Source of the DNA: Corynebacterium minutissimum
GTDB lineage: Bacteria > Actinomycetota > Actinomycetes > Mycobacteriales > Mycobacteriaceae
Direction: 5' to 3'
DNA: 64,000 nucleotides
Assembly: GCF_000988205.1 (NCBI RefSeq)
Contig: NZ_LAYQ01000012.1
Location: forward strand, 124,001 to 188,000
Shown here piece by piece: positions 17,380 to 27,170 of this stretch. Under the pieces are notes generated by a model. That model had not been told where the DNA came from. It did not search any database and worked only from the letters and a program-made list of their open reading frames with translations. Both the position numbers and the translations under genes were made by a program. Numbering within the stretch: the stretch's first letter is position 1; each line of letters begins with the position of its first letter.

Positions 17380-18762
17380 ATGACTCCTGAAGCATTTTCT
17401 TCCGGCGACGCAGCATGGATGCTCATCAGCGCATCCTTGGTGCTGCTCATGACCCCCGGATTGGCGTTGTTCTACGGCGGAATGGCGGGCAACCGTCACG
17501 TCCTCAACATGATGATGTCCTTCGGCGCACTAGCGCTCGTCCCCGTGCTCTACGTTCTGTGGGGGTGGTCCATGTCCTATGCGGAAAGCTCGCTGGCCGG
17601 TATCGTGGGCAACCCGTTTGAAGCCTGGGGGCTACGCGGCCAAATCACCGGGCCCTCCGCCGAGTACCTTGCCGGCAGTGCTGGTTACCCCAACATCATC
17701 GACATCGGTTTTCAAACAACCTTCGCCATTATTTCGACAGCCATCATCTCCGGAGCCCTCGCCGGCCGCGTGAAGTTCTCCGCGTGGCTCACCTTTGCGG
17801 GCGTGTGGATCACCTTCGCCTACTTTCCGCTCGCTCACATGGTGTGGGGCGGGGGAGTGCTCTCCCATGCCCCGCGTTCCCTCGCAGCGTGGCTCTTCGG
17901 TGTATCAAACGGTGAGGCTCTCATTGCTCCCATCGACTTCGCGGGCGGCACCGTCGTGCACATTTCCGCCGGCGCGGCTGCCCTGGTTCTGGCTATCGTC
18001 GTGGGCCCGCGCGCGGGCTTCCCGAAGCACATCGATAGGCCCCACAACCTTCCGATGGTGATGCTGGGCGCTGCGCTTCTGTGGTTCGGCTGGTTCGGCT
18101 TTAACGGCGGTTCCGCTTTCGCTGCGGACGGTCTTGCTGGCCTGGCATGGCTCAACACCACTGTTGCAGCGGCCGCAGCGATGCTCGGCTGGATGCTCGT
18201 GGAAAGAATCCGGGACCACGCCGCGACTTCTCTCGGCGCTGCATCCGGCGCGATTGCAGGTCTTGTCGCCATCACCCCGGCCGCAGGAGCACTCAGCCCG
18301 CTCGGTTCCATCGCCCTCGGGTTCCTCGGCGGCATTATCGCCTGCCTGTGTATCAGTCTGAAGTACCGCTGGGGCTTCGATGACTCCCTGGACGTCGTCG
18401 GCGTGCACCTGTGCGCTGGCCTGTGGGGAACCATCGGGTTGGCCTTCTTCGCCACGGATAACGGCATCCTCACCGGTCACCTCTCGGAAGGCTTCAAGCT
18501 GCTCGTCGTCCAGGCGGTCATCGCGCTCGTCGCCATGCTGTTCTCCGCTGCCGTTACGCTGGTTGTGGCGCTCCTCATCCGCGCCACCCTGGGGTGGAGG
18601 GCCGATGATGAAGACCAAGGCATCGACCTGAGCGAGCACCGCGAGTCCGCCTATGACTTCCGTGAGTCCGTGGCGTCTCACCGTCGCCACACCCACGACG
18701 CTAGGATTAACCCTGCACCTACCGTCCAGCCGCGGGTCGACACCGCCGGAGCTAAGGAGTAA
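17380..18762 (+). CDS. amt: Ammonium transporter AmtB
   Basis: A 460-residue Amt-family channel for ammonium/ammonia with eleven predicted membrane helices. The typical early motif DAAWMLISASLVLLMTPGLALFYGG is present, as are the twin-histidine region segments GTVVHISAGAAALVLA and DVVGVHLCAGLWGTIG. The C-terminal cytoplasmic tail is about 65 residues and is where PII proteins bind. The gene is followed 3 nt later by glnK, the usual partner, and its promoter carries two AmtR-type boxes, so expression should rise on nitrogen limitation. Confidence 0.95.
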   Translation: MTPEAFSSGDAAWMLISASLVLLMTPGLALFYGGMAGNRHVLNMMMSFGALALVPVLYVLWGWSMSYAESSLAGIVGNPFEAWGLRGQITGPSAEYLAGSAGYPNIIDIGFQTTFAIISTAIISGALAGRVKFSAWLTFAGVWITFAYFPLAHMVWGGGVLSHAPRSLAAWLFGVSNGEALIAPIDFAGGTVVHISAGAAALVLAIVVGPRAGFPKHIDRPHNLPMVMLGAALLWFGWFGFNGGSAFAADGLAGLAWLNTTVAAAAAMLGWMLVERIRDHAATSLGAASGAIAGLVAITPAAGALSPLGSIALGFLGGIIACLCISLKYRWGFDDSLDVVGVHLCAGLWGTIGLAFFATDNGILTGHLSEGFKLLVVQAVIALVAMLFSAAVTLVVALLIRATLGWRADDEDQGIDLSEHRESAYDFRESVASHRRHTHDARINPAPTVQPRVDTAGAKE

Positions 18763-19104
<342 letters not shown>

Positions 19105-19107
19105 AAG

Positions 19108-21207
19108 GTGTCTACGGCCGCCCAACTGCGTGAGGACGCCTACGCTTCGGCGCTGCGCCTCACACAGTCCCTGCAGCTTCCGCCCGGCTGTGCGCTTGCC
19201 GCCACGGGTTCTTTTGCCCGGCGGGCGATGACCCCTTTTTCGGATCTCGACCTGATTCTCCTCCACCCGGATGACACCGAGCTTCCCGAGGACGTCGTCT
19301 CCGAAATCTGGTACCCCATCTGGGACGCCAAATACCGGCTTGACTACGCCGTGCGCACCCCGCGCGAGTTCGGTGCCATCGCCGGATCTGATCCCGCCGC
19401 CGGCTTCGCGCAGCTGGATCTGGCTTTCGTCGCCGGCGACAAGCAGCTCGTGGACTCCACCCGCGCCCAGGTCTATGCCTCGTGGCGCCGCCTGTTGCAG
19501 AGCAACTTCGATGCTTTCGTCGACCTAGCAATCACCCGCTGGCGCCGGTCCGGGACCCTGGCCACGATGACCCACCCGGATATCAAGAATGGGCGGGGCG
19601 GCCTGCGCGACATCCAATTCTTGCGGGCCCTCGCCCTGGGCAACCTCGCCGACGCCCCAGCGCTCGAGGAAGAGCAGGCCCTGCTTCTCGACGTCCGCAC
19701 GCTCCTCCACGTCACCGCCCGCCGACACCGCGACGTCCTCGATCCCGAATTCGCTGAGGAGATAGCTCACGAGTTGGGTTTTGCCGACCGCTATGACTTG
19801 TCTGCGGCCGTCGTGACTGCCGCCGCAGCGGTGGACAAGGCCGTGGAGCGGGCATTGGCAACGGCGCGGGGCGTGGTGGCCAGGCGCAGCCACAACCGCA
19901 CACGTAAGCCCCTCGATATCGGGGTGGTTGATGTCGGGGGCGAGATCCGCCTCGCTCGCACCGCCGATCTCGACGAGCCGTGGCTGCTCCTGCGCGTGGC
20001 CGCCGCTGCGGCGCGCTCGGGCAGAACAGTGCCCTCCCACGTCTGGGAGCAATTGCGCGAGTTGCCGGAACTGCCCGAACGCTGGCCCGCCGCCGCGACG
20101 GATGCCTTCTTCAGCCTGTTGTCCTCGCCGCTCAACACTCCGCGCCTCATCCAGGAGATGGACGCTCACGGCTTGTGGGAGCGGCTCGTCCCAGAGTGGG
20201 AGCACATCCGGGGGCTGTTGCCGCGCGAGCGCACGCACGCTCACACCGTGGACTACCACTCCATCCTTACCGTCGCGCGCTGTGCGGAAGCGCGCACCTC
20301 CGTGGCCCGGCCGGACCTGCTGCTCCTGGTGGGGCTCTATCACGACATCGGGAAAGGCTATGGGCGCCCGCACGAGATGGTGGGGGCGGAGATGGTGGCG
20401 CGAGCCGCAGCCAAGTTGGGACTCGACCTGGCGGACCGCTCCCGCGTCCAAACCGTGGTCGCTGAGCACACCACGCTGGCGCGCATCGTCTCCCGCACGG
20501 ACCCTTCATCCGATGAAGCCCGTGACGAGCTCCTCGAAGCCGTGCGCTATGACTACCTCACCTTGGCTCTCCTCGTCGTGCTCGCCCGCGCCGATGCCGA
20601 ATCCACCGGGCCCGGTGTGTGGAACCGCAGGCTAAATCAGGGCATTGAAGCGGTCAGCGGGCGTGCTTTTGCGCAGTTGGAGGCACTGCGCCCAGTTCGT
20701 CCTCTGGTTGCCGCCGACCGCGACATCGGTCTGCGCCACAACCCGGAGGATGACAGCTTTACCGTCCTGTGGCGTGGCAACTACCAAAGGGAGGCCGTGC
20801 GCCCCCTGGCCCTGATTGCCGCGTTGGGCTGGAACATTCTTTCCTCGCGCCTCGTGCGCACCGAGGAGGGCTATGCCGGCGAGTTCGACATCCGCGCTCT
20901 CCACGGTGCTATCGATCTCGCCACGGTGGAGGAGCGCCTCGTTCAGTCCTATAAATCCGGCACCTATACCGTGCTGCCCGATTTTGTGCCGGGGCCCGCG
21001 ACCGCGATGTGGAGCAGTGGAGTCTTCGAGGTTCGGATCGATGACTACCCGGGTACCCTCGGCCACGTGCTGGCGCTGCTTCCCGAGTGCGAGTGGGTAT
21101 CCACCGCCGCGCCGGGCGCCACGATGGTGCTCCACGCCGTGCCGCTTGGCGACGTCCCCCGCGCCGCCCTCGTCCGGAATGTGACCCAAGCACTGGTCAA
21201 CGGCTAA
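19108..21207 (+). CDS. glnD: PII nucleotidyltransferase GlnD
   Basis: A 699-residue bifunctional enzyme that modifies and demodifies PII. The N-terminal nucleotidyltransferase motif has Gly34-Ser35 and the metal-binding Asp46 and Asp48 (TPFSDLDLIL). The central HD domain has HTVDYHS and LYHDIGKG. A C-terminal ACT domain follows from about residue 610 (FEVRIDDYPGTLGHVLALLPE) and ends the protein. It starts with GTG 3 nt after glnK and is likely cotranscribed from the AmtR-controlled promoter. In corynebacteria the modifying group is AMP rather than UMP, which sequence alone does not show. Confidence 0.93.
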   Translation: MSTAAQLREDAYASALRLTQSLQLPPGCALAATGSFARRAMTPFSDLDLILLHPDDTELPEDVVSEIWYPIWDAKYRLDYAVRTPREFGAIAGSDPAAGFAQLDLAFVAGDKQLVDSTRAQVYASWRRLLQSNFDAFVDLAITRWRRSGTLATMTHPDIKNGRGGLRDIQFLRALALGNLADAPALEEEQALLLDVRTLLHVTARRHRDVLDPEFAEEIAHELGFADRYDLSAAVVTAAAAVDKAVERALATARGVVARRSHNRTRKPLDIGVVDVGGEIRLARTADLDEPWLLLRVAAAAARSGRTVPSHVWEQLRELPELPERWPAAATDAFFSLLSSPLNTPRLIQEMDAHGLWERLVPEWEHIRGLLPRERTHAHTVDYHSILTVARCAEARTSVARPDLLLLVGLYHDIGKGYGRPHEMVGAEMVARAAAKLGLDLADRSRVQTVVAEHTTLARIVSRTDPSSDEARDELLEAVRYDYLTLALLVVLARADAESTGPGVWNRRLNQGIEAVSGRAFAQLEALRPVRPLVAADRDIGLRHNPEDDSFTVLWRGNYQREAVRPLALIAALGWNILSSRLVRTEEGYAGEFDIRALHGAIDLATVEERLVQSYKSGTYTVLPDFVPGPATAMWSSGVFEVRIDDYPGTLGHVLALLPECEWVSTAAPGATMVLHAVPLGDVPRAALVRNVTQALVNG

Positions 21208-21256
21208 GCTGGGGAAGTTATAAATTTATCCACGATAGTTGAGGGAGCACTGCACC

Positions 21257-22855
21257 GTGTTTGAGTCTTTGTCTGACCGCTTGCAATCAGCCCTGTCCGG
21301 TCTGCGCGGCAAGGGCAAGCTGACCGAGGCGGACATCAACGCCACAGCGCGCGAAATCCGCCTTGCGTTGTTGGAGGCGGACGTCTCTCTCAACGTCGTG
21401 CGCGGCTTTATCAAGCGCATCAAGGAGCGTGCGGCCGGTGCCGAGGTCTCCGAGGCCCTCAACCCGGCGCAGCAGGTAGTCAAAATCGTCAACGAGGAGC
21501 TCATCGAGATTCTCGGCGGCGAGACCCGCCGCCTCAACCTAGCCAAGAATCCGCCGACGGTCATCATGCTCGCCGGCCTCCAAGGTGCTGGTAAGACCAC
21601 TTTGGCGGGCAAGCTTTCCAAGCACCTTGCCTCCAAGGGACATACCCCGATGCTGGTGGCCTGTGACCTCCAGCGCCCGGGCGCGGTGCAGCAGCTCCAA
21701 ATCGTTGGCGAGCGCGCCGGGGTCGACGTCTACGCGCCGGATCCTGGCACCTCCCTGGACTCCCACGAGCATGAGATGGGTACCTCGCATGGGGATCCGG
21801 TGGACGTCGCCAAGCGCGGCATCGAAGAGGCTAAGCGTACGCAGCACGACATCGTCATCATCGATACCGCTGGTCGCCTCGGCATCGATGAGACCCTGAT
21901 GACGCAGGCGCGCAACATCCGCGATGCCGTCAACCCGGACGAAGTGCTCTTCGTCATTGACTCCATGATCGGCCAAGACGCCGTGCAGACCGCTGAAGCT
22001 TTCCGCGATGGCGTGGACTTTACCGGTGTCGTCCTGACCAAGCTGGATGGTGATGCCCGCGGTGGTGCAGCCCTGTCCATCCGTGAGGTCACGGGTAAGC
22101 CCATCATGTTCGCCTCCACAGGTGAGAAGCTCGAGGACTTCGACGTCTTCCACCCGGAGCGCATGTCCTCGCGCATCCTGGGCATGGGTGACCTGCTGAC
22201 ACTTATCGAGCAGGCGGAGTCCAAGCTGGATCAGTCCAAGGCGGAGGAAGCCGCCAAGAAGATGGGCTCCGGCGAGATGACGCTCAATGACTTCTTGGAC
22301 ATGATGCTCATGGTGCGCAATCTGGGGCCGATGGGCAACCTGCTCAAGATGATGCCGGGCGGCAACAAGATGAACCAGATCGCCGACATGGTCGACGAGA
22401 AGCAGCTCGACCGCATCCAGGCCATCATCCGCGGTATGACCCCGGAGGAGCGCGAGAACCCGAAGATTCTCAACGCTTCGCGCCGCAAGCGTATTGCCCT
22501 TGGTTCCGGTGTGAGCGTTTCTGACGTCAACCAGCTCATCGAGCGCTTCACCGAAGCCAAGAAGATGATGTCGCAGATGGCCGGTCGTTTTGGTATGCCG
22601 GGCATGGGCGGTGGGCGTTCCGCTACCAAGAAGAAGCCGAAGGGCCGCAAGGGCAAGAACGGCAAGCGCAAGCCGCCGAAGCGTCGTGGTGGCGGCGGCG
22701 GTATGCCGGGTGGCATGCCGTCTATGCAGGAGCTGCAAAAGATGCAGGAGCAAATGGGCAGCGGCATGCCCGGGCTAGGCGATATCAAGATGCCTAAGGG
22801 CATGGAAAATATCGACCTCAGCAACCTGGACTTTGGGCAGGGCAAGAAGAAATAA
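21257..22855 (+). CDS. ffh: Signal recognition particle protein Ffh
   Basis: A 532-residue SRP54 homologue that binds signal peptides and SRP RNA. The NG GTPase domain has GLQGAGKTTLAGKL, DLQRPGAVQQL, DTAGRLGIDE and TKLDGDARGG. The methionine-rich M domain contains MMLMVRNLGPMGNLLKMMPGG and the SRP-RNA-binding helix near KILNASRRKRIALGSG. The last 80 residues are Lys/Gly/Met-rich and longer than in E. coli. The GTG at 21257 follows GAGGGAG at 21241-21247. A TTG at 21239 is in frame but lies before this ribosome-binding site. Confidence 0.96.
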   Translation: MFESLSDRLQSALSGLRGKGKLTEADINATAREIRLALLEADVSLNVVRGFIKRIKERAAGAEVSEALNPAQQVVKIVNEELIEILGGETRRLNLAKNPPTVIMLAGLQGAGKTTLAGKLSKHLASKGHTPMLVACDLQRPGAVQQLQIVGERAGVDVYAPDPGTSLDSHEHEMGTSHGDPVDVAKRGIEEAKRTQHDIVIIDTAGRLGIDETLMTQARNIRDAVNPDEVLFVIDSMIGQDAVQTAEAFRDGVDFTGVVLTKLDGDARGGAALSIREVTGKPIMFASTGEKLEDFDVFHPERMSSRILGMGDLLTLIEQAESKLDQSKAEEAAKKMGSGEMTLNDFLDMMLMVRNLGPMGNLLKMMPGGNKMNQIADMVDEKQLDRIQAIIRGMTPEERENPKILNASRRKRIALGSGVSVSDVNQLIERFTEAKKMMSQMAGRFGMPGMGGGRSATKKKPKGRKGKNGKRKPPKRRGGGGGMPGGMPSMQELQKMQEQMGSGMPGLGDIKMPKGMENIDLSNLDFGQGKKK

Positions 22856-22856
22856 C

Positions 22857-22883
22857 CGAAGAAGAACATAGCCTTCTTCGGTG
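22857..22883 (+). terminator. Hairpin directly after ffh
   Basis: CCGAAGAAG and CTTCTTCGG form a 9-bp stem just after the ffh stop. No T-run follows, so it may act as an mRNA 3' stabiliser together with the stronger terminator 5 nt downstream. Confidence 0.6.
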
Positions 22884-22887
22884 AGAC

Positions 22888-22917
22888 AAGGGCCGGCGCT
22901 GTGGCGCCGGCCCTTCT
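22888..22917. terminator. Bidirectional intrinsic terminator between ffh and the acyltransferase
   Basis: A perfect 12-bp stem, AAGGGCCGGCGC (22888-22899) with GCGCCGGCCCTT (22904-22915), has a 4-nt loop TGTG. The A and T residues at the arm ends allow it to serve the two convergent genes. Confidence 0.85.
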
Positions 22918-22922
22918 GCGTA

Positions 22923-25174
22923 CTAGATGGCTTCTCCTGCGGGGTAGGCCGGATAGGGGATGGGCTCCGCGGGTGTGGCCGGAGGCGTCTCAGCGGACTG
23001 GGGGATCACGGGGCTATCGGCGGGAATCTGCGGGGGCTGCTGTTTGACCTGCTCGCCGTTGAGGATAGGCGCGATTGCTTCACGGATGAGCGGGATGGCG
23101 GAGTCGGCGAAGGCCTTGGTGAAGTGGTGCATATCGCGATAGACCATGATATTGCCGATGATGACCGGGCAATCGCCGTCGGCGTTGCAGAACCACTTCG
23201 AGGTGTCCACGGCGAGCATGTTGTCGTACTGCGAGAGGACTTCAGCGCCGGGATCATAGGGCGCGTAGACCTCCTCGAAACGCATGCCACACCCGAGAGA
23301 ATCCTTGGTGGCCACGTAGCACTCATCAAACTGGCGGCCATTGCCGTGTTCATCGAAGCCCCACGGGTTGTCGCGGAAGCCTACGAAGGGGATATCGTGC
23401 TTGGCCAGCTCGTCCCAAAAGGCTATGTAGCCTGGTGGGACAGCATCGGGGCCGTGGCCAAACGGCTGTCCTGGCCGCGTGGAATTGGACACAACCAACG
23501 CTGGGTCCGCGTCGATGATGCGCTTGACCACTTCCTTGCTCCATTCGGCGCAAGAGGGCTTCACACTCAGTTCATCGCCCAGCTCGATGGGGCATCCCAC
23601 GCGGGTGAGCGGGACGAGCTTAAAGCCCATCTCGCGGCCCAAGTAATCCAGCGCCGAGGAGAACTGCTCCGCATGCGAACCACCCACCAAGTAGACCTCG
23701 ACGTCGGAATCAACGTCACCAAAGATGCACGGCGTCACGCCGTCTTTCTGCGTCTCGATGAAGTAGTCCGTTGGTTCCTGCTCCGGGATGAAGCACCAGT
23801 TGTCGGCGACCGGCGGCTGGATGCCACGAGCGAGAATCGGATCCGGTTTGATCTCCACGTTCTCAGGCGGCGTGATGTTCTCAACGAAGGTCGTTGCTCC
23901 GGGGTAGAGCTTCGGATCTAGGATTTCGCGGTTGGCCTCCTGCAGGCTACGCAGCCACAGCGGCTGAACGGCCACGAGAGCAATGGTGCAGGCAGCAACG
24001 ACGACGCCACCGACCCCGCGGAGAGCGCCGGTGCGGGTGCGGAGGTCGGCGAGGCCGCGGTGGACGGGGAGGTCGTCGGCAAGCGGGCGTTTGCGGTGTT
24101 GGCGCAGGGGCTTCTCGACGAAACGATGCGTCACGTCCGCCAAGCCCAGCGACACCACGATAATGATGGCACCGAGCCACCACGGAGGGGTTTCCAGGCC
24201 GAGGGCGGCGATGGAAATGATGAGCAGAGGCCAGTGCCACAGATAGAGCGGGTAGCGATATCACCGAGCCAACGAGAAACCCGGGTGGTGAGCACCCGCG
24301 AGAAAGACCCGCCGGAACCGATAATGATGAGCACCGCGCCGCCGATCGGCAACAGGGACAGCGGCCCAGGGAATGCCAAGGTATCGGAGATAACCAGACC
24401 GGTGCAGGCGAGCGCGGCCAGACCGACGGCGGTGGCGAGGTTGGACAAGTGTTGCGGCATGCGCAGGTGCGAGCCATAGATAACGAGCACCGCGCCCAAA
24501 GTCAGCTCCCACGCGCGCGACCATGTGGAGTAGTAGTTCTCCGGGGTGCCAAAGAGCCCGTCGCGGGATGCATAGGCAAAAGAAGCGACGGTAACTACGA
24601 GGAGAATCGGGCCAGCGATGGAATTAATGGAAGAGAAGCGCTGTTCTCGCAGGCCCGTGTTCTTGGGGCGCAGGCGCATGAAAGCGGCCAGGCCGAGAGC
24701 GAAGAAGATGCCCAGCAGGTAGAACTGGCCCTGGACCGCCATGGACCACATGTGTTGCAGTGGTGATGTGCTTGCGGAGGCAGCGGCGTAGTCAGCGTTC
24801 TGCCGCGCTAATTCCCAGTTCTGGTAGTAGAAGACCGTCGCAGTGATCTGCTTGGTGAGCTCCGTGTTCATGAGCTTCGGAGCGAAAAGCCGGACGAGTA
24901 GATAGCTCACGCCGATGACGAGCACGAGGGAAGGAACAAGCCGGCGGAGCGTGCGCCAGATGGGCCACCACGGGTTCAGGGAGGCGTTGGGCCGCGCGGC
25001 ATAGCGCAGCTGCGAGCCCAAGAAGAAGTACCCGGAAAGCAGGAGGAAGACATCGACGCCACCTGAGACACGACCAACGAAGACGTGGTACAGAACAACC
25101 AAGGCGATCGCGATGCCGCGGAGGCCGTCAAGGTCGTAACGGTAGCGGAATGTGGAGGGGGCTTGTTTATTCAT
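22923..25174 (-). pseudogene. Membrane acyltransferase-3/SGNH-hydrolase fusion protein, frameshifted
   Basis: The N-terminal part (starting 25174) is an acyltransferase-3 membrane domain: YDLDGLRGIAIALVVLYHVF, then about ten hydrophobic helices. The C-terminal part (to 22923) is an extracytoplasmic SGNH-like domain with VYLVGGSHAEQFSSALDYL. Such proteins O-acetylate cell-envelope polymers. The two parts are in different frames: near 24251-24256 the sequence reads GATATCGCTACC, where one more base gives GDIAYPLYLWHWPLL, the family's conserved motif, and a continuous frame onward. Thus one base is missing. Either a recent inactivation or a sequencing error; full length would be about 750 residues. 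Confidence 0.85.
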
Positions 25175-25380
25175 AAAAAGAGGATTGTGTGGCGTCGAAA
25201 TAACCGCATTACAGACTACCCCCTTCGCGGGGTAAGGCCTAACTCTGCAAGAGCTAAAGGGAATTTCCTATCTCGTGTGGGTTCCGCTAAAGTTGTTGAG
25301 GTTGTTCACGCACCGCGTGGAGGACACGCAAAACTTCATCTCTGCGTAACGCCGGTACCGCCTACGGACGGCCGGCACGT

Positions 25381-25433
25381 CACGCGCAGGATAAATCCAA
25401 GGGTTGAACCGGCGCGCCAGAAAGCGGCGCGTG
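25381..25433 (+). promoter_or_regulatory. rpsP leader with two mutually exclusive pairings
   Basis: CACGCGC (25381-25387) pairs perfectly with GCGCGTG (25427-25433), while CGCGCC (25413-25418) pairs with GGCGCG (25426-25431). The two pairings share a strand and cannot coexist. They lie about 25 nt before the AAAGGAG ribosome-binding site of rpsP. This could be a regulatory leader, but GC-rich sequence also makes such pairings by chance. Confidence 0.35.
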
Positions 25434-25468
25434 TCTGAACTGCCCGGTGACTAGAAAAGGAGCCAATC

Positions 25469-25993
25469 ATGGCCGTCAAGATCAAGCTGCAGCGTATGGG
25501 TAAGATCCGCAACGCTGAGTACCGCGTCATCGTCGCTGATGCACGCACCCGCCGCTCCGGCAAGGCTATCGAGAACATCGGTATCTACCAGCCGAAGCAG
25601 GAGCCGTCCCTGATCCAGATCGATTCCGAGCGCGCTCAGTACTGGCTGGGTGTCGGCGCACAGCCGACCGAGCCGGTTCTCGCACTGCTCAAGGTGACCG
25701 GTGACTGGCAGAAGTTCAAGGGTCTGCCGGGCGCAGAGGGCACCTTGAAGGTTGCTGAGCCGAAGCCGTCCAAGCTGGATCTCTTCAACGCTGCTCTGGC
25801 TGAGGCCAACAACGGCCCGACCATCGAGGCCATCACCGAGAAGAAGCGCAAGGCCAAGGAAGAGGCTGAGGCTAAGGCTGCCGCCGAGAAGGCTGCTGAG
25901 GAAGCCGCTGCCGCTGAGGCTGCTAAGGCCGAGGAAGAGGCCGCTAAGGCTGAAGAGGCCGACTCCGCTGAGGCTGAGGAGTCCGCAGAGTAA
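25469..25993 (+). CDS. rpsP: 30S ribosomal protein S16 with long acidic tail
   Basis: A 174-residue S16 protein. The core, residues 1-85, has [20 protein letters not shown] and [18 protein letters not shown] as in other bacteria. The remaining residues, after about 120, are an Ala/Glu/Lys-rich low-complexity tail ending in ESAE; the family core is about 80-90 residues in E. coli. The ribosome-binding site AAAGGAG precedes the ATG. The tail has the same terminal bases as the S2 gene. The gene starts the rpsP-rimM-trmD group, although here a TetR and a cupin gene are inserted in the opposite orientation. Confidence 0.95.
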   Translation: MAVKIKLQRMGKIRNAEYRVIVADARTRRSGKAIENIGIYQPKQEPSLIQIDSERAQYWLGVGAQPTEPVLALLKVTGDWQKFKGLPGAEGTLKVAEPKPSKLDLFNAALAEANNGPTIEAITEKKRKAKEEAEAKAAAEKAAEEAAAAEAAKAEEEAAKAEEADSAEAEESAE

Positions 25994-26014
25994 TTCCTGC
26001 ACTCCAAACGTAAT

Positions 26015-26055
26015 ATCCCCGCTGACCAGTAGGTCGCGGGGATTATCTAGTTTTT
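26015..26055. terminator. Bidirectional terminator after rpsP
   Basis: ATCCCCGC (26015-26022) pairs with GCGGGGAT (26036-26043), with inner pairs GACC/GGTC around a 4-nt loop and a single T bulge. TTTTT follows on the plus strand, just before the end of the convergent tetR-type gene. Confidence 0.85.
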
Positions 26056-26715
26056 CGGCCGTGGGAGGCGGACCTCCAGAGGGTTTTCGAAGTCCAAGCC
26101 GCGGACAGCGGAGGCAATAACTGACTGCGCCATAGCTTCCACCTTTTCCTCCGGTAGCGACCCCAAATGACCGCTGAGGCACAAGACCGTGAAGCCGTGC
26201 ACCGTTGACCAGCCGGCCAGGCAATTTTGCATCATGTGCTGCCTCTTGGGTTGCTGGCCGATGGATCGCGCGTACTGCTCCATGTAGCCGTAGAAATTGA
26301 ACATGGCTTGCACACGTGGATCTTCGCCGGGCCCCTCAGCCGCGGCTACGAGCCCGGCCGGAATATCAAAGCTGCTCGCGGCCATCATGCACATAAAGAA
26401 GTGCGGCTCTTCCAAGGCGTGGTGGAAGTAGGTGAAACCGGCCGCCATCATCTTGTCAATGATGGTGCCCTCAGTCGTTTCGAAGGTATCGCTGAGCTTG
26501 TTGATGAGTTCGTAGGTGGCGACGGCCCCGACGGCGTCGAGAAGCGCGGCTTGGTCCTTGAAGTGACGGTAGGCGGCGGTGGGGGAGACGCCCACCGCGC
26601 GCGTTGCGGCGCGAATCGTCACAGCCTCCGGTCCGCCCTCCCGGCCGAGCTTAATGGCCTCTCGGAGGATCTCTTCATGCAAATTTCCGTGATGATACGG
26701 CTTCGAACTACTCAC
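26047..26715 (-). CDS. TetR family transcriptional regulator
   Basis: A 222-residue regulator. The N-terminal 60 residues hold the TetR helix-turn-helix (EAVTIRAATRAVGVSPTAAYRHFKDQAAL). The remaining 160 residues are a helical ligand-binding domain of the TetR_C type; its sequence does not reveal the ligand. Translation begins at a GTG 6 nt after a TATTCT -10 box (26722-26727), so it can be made from a leaderless transcript. The small cupin gene ends 24 nt upstream and the two may be cotranscribed. No clear operator palindrome was found between them. Confidence 0.88.
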   Translation of the reverse strand: MSSSKPYHHGNLHEEILREAIKLGREGGPEAVTIRAATRAVGVSPTAAYRHFKDQAALLDAVGAVATYELINKLSDTFETTEGTIIDKMMAAGFTYFHHALEEPHFFMCMMAASSFDIPAGLVAAAEGPGEDPRVQAMFNFYGYMEQYARSIGQQPKRQHMMQNCLAGWSTVHGFTVLCLSGHLGSLPEEKVEAMAQSVIASAVRGLDFENPLEVRLPRPKN

Positions 26716-26727
26716 GATATAAGAATA
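26716..26727 (-). promoter_or_regulatory. Leaderless-type -10 box of the tetR gene
   Basis: Read on the minus strand, TATTCT (plus-strand 26722-26727) lies 6 nt before the GTG at 26715. It allows the regulator to be transcribed separately from the upstream cupin gene. Confidence 0.45.
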
Positions 26728-26738
26728 GTACTAAAAGT

Positions 26739-27137
26739 CTAGACATTCGCGCCAGTGTTCGGTGTCAACATGGTGAGCAGCATGAGTGCAGGTTCCTCGT
26801 TACATGTCACCGCATGCGGCACGTACGCCGGAAGGTGCACTATGCGTCCGGGAGCGAGCACCTCATCTTGTTCCCCGCAACTAAAAATCACCGATCCCTG
26901 GAGCACCTGGACGGTGATGGGGTGCGCGGCCTTGTGATCAGGTAGGTCTTGTCCAGGCAGGAAGGAGAAGAGGATGAGGTTCGCGCCGTCGGCACTGAGG
27001 ACCCTCTTAACGGCTGGTCTGGGGCGTGCGGGGTGTGGCTCGGGGGCCTCATCGCGTAGATCCAGCGTTGTGAGGGCGGCACTGTTGTGGGAGGCGTCGC
27101 CAAAGGTGGTTGCATCATTGATGGGAAGCTCAGTCAT
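26739..27137 (-). CDS. Cupin-domain protein
   Basis: A 132-residue single-domain cupin. The N-terminal 40 residues are polar and Pro-rich. The conserved double-stranded beta-helix follows: FSFLPGQDLPDHKAAHPITVQVLQG corresponds to cupin motif 1 and APGRIVHLPAYVPHAVTC to motif 2. Likely metal ligands are His residues in both motifs. The substrate is not predictable; members range from dioxygenases to small-molecule binders. It is transcribed away from rimM and toward the TetR gene, so the regulator may control it. Confidence 0.8.
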   Translation of the reverse strand: MTELPINDATTFGDASHNSAALTTLDLRDEAPEPHPARPRPAVKRVLSADGANLILFSFLPGQDLPDHKAAHPITVQVLQGSVIFSCGEQDEVLAPGRIVHLPAYVPHAVTCNEEPALMLLTMLTPNTGANV

Positions 27138-27157
27138 GCCGCCCCAGCGTAGCCCGT

Positions 27158-27170
27158 TAAGCTAGCAGGC
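27158..27170 (+). promoter_or_regulatory. Leaderless-type -10 box of rimM
   Basis: TAAGCT at 27158-27163 lies 7 nt before the rimM ATG. No ribosome-binding site precedes the ATG. Confidence 0.5.

Noticed and set aside
22881-23921. Plus-strand open frame opposite the acyltransferase C-terminus
   Set aside because: It lies antisense to the SGNH-like domain, begins inside a terminator, and shows no family features.
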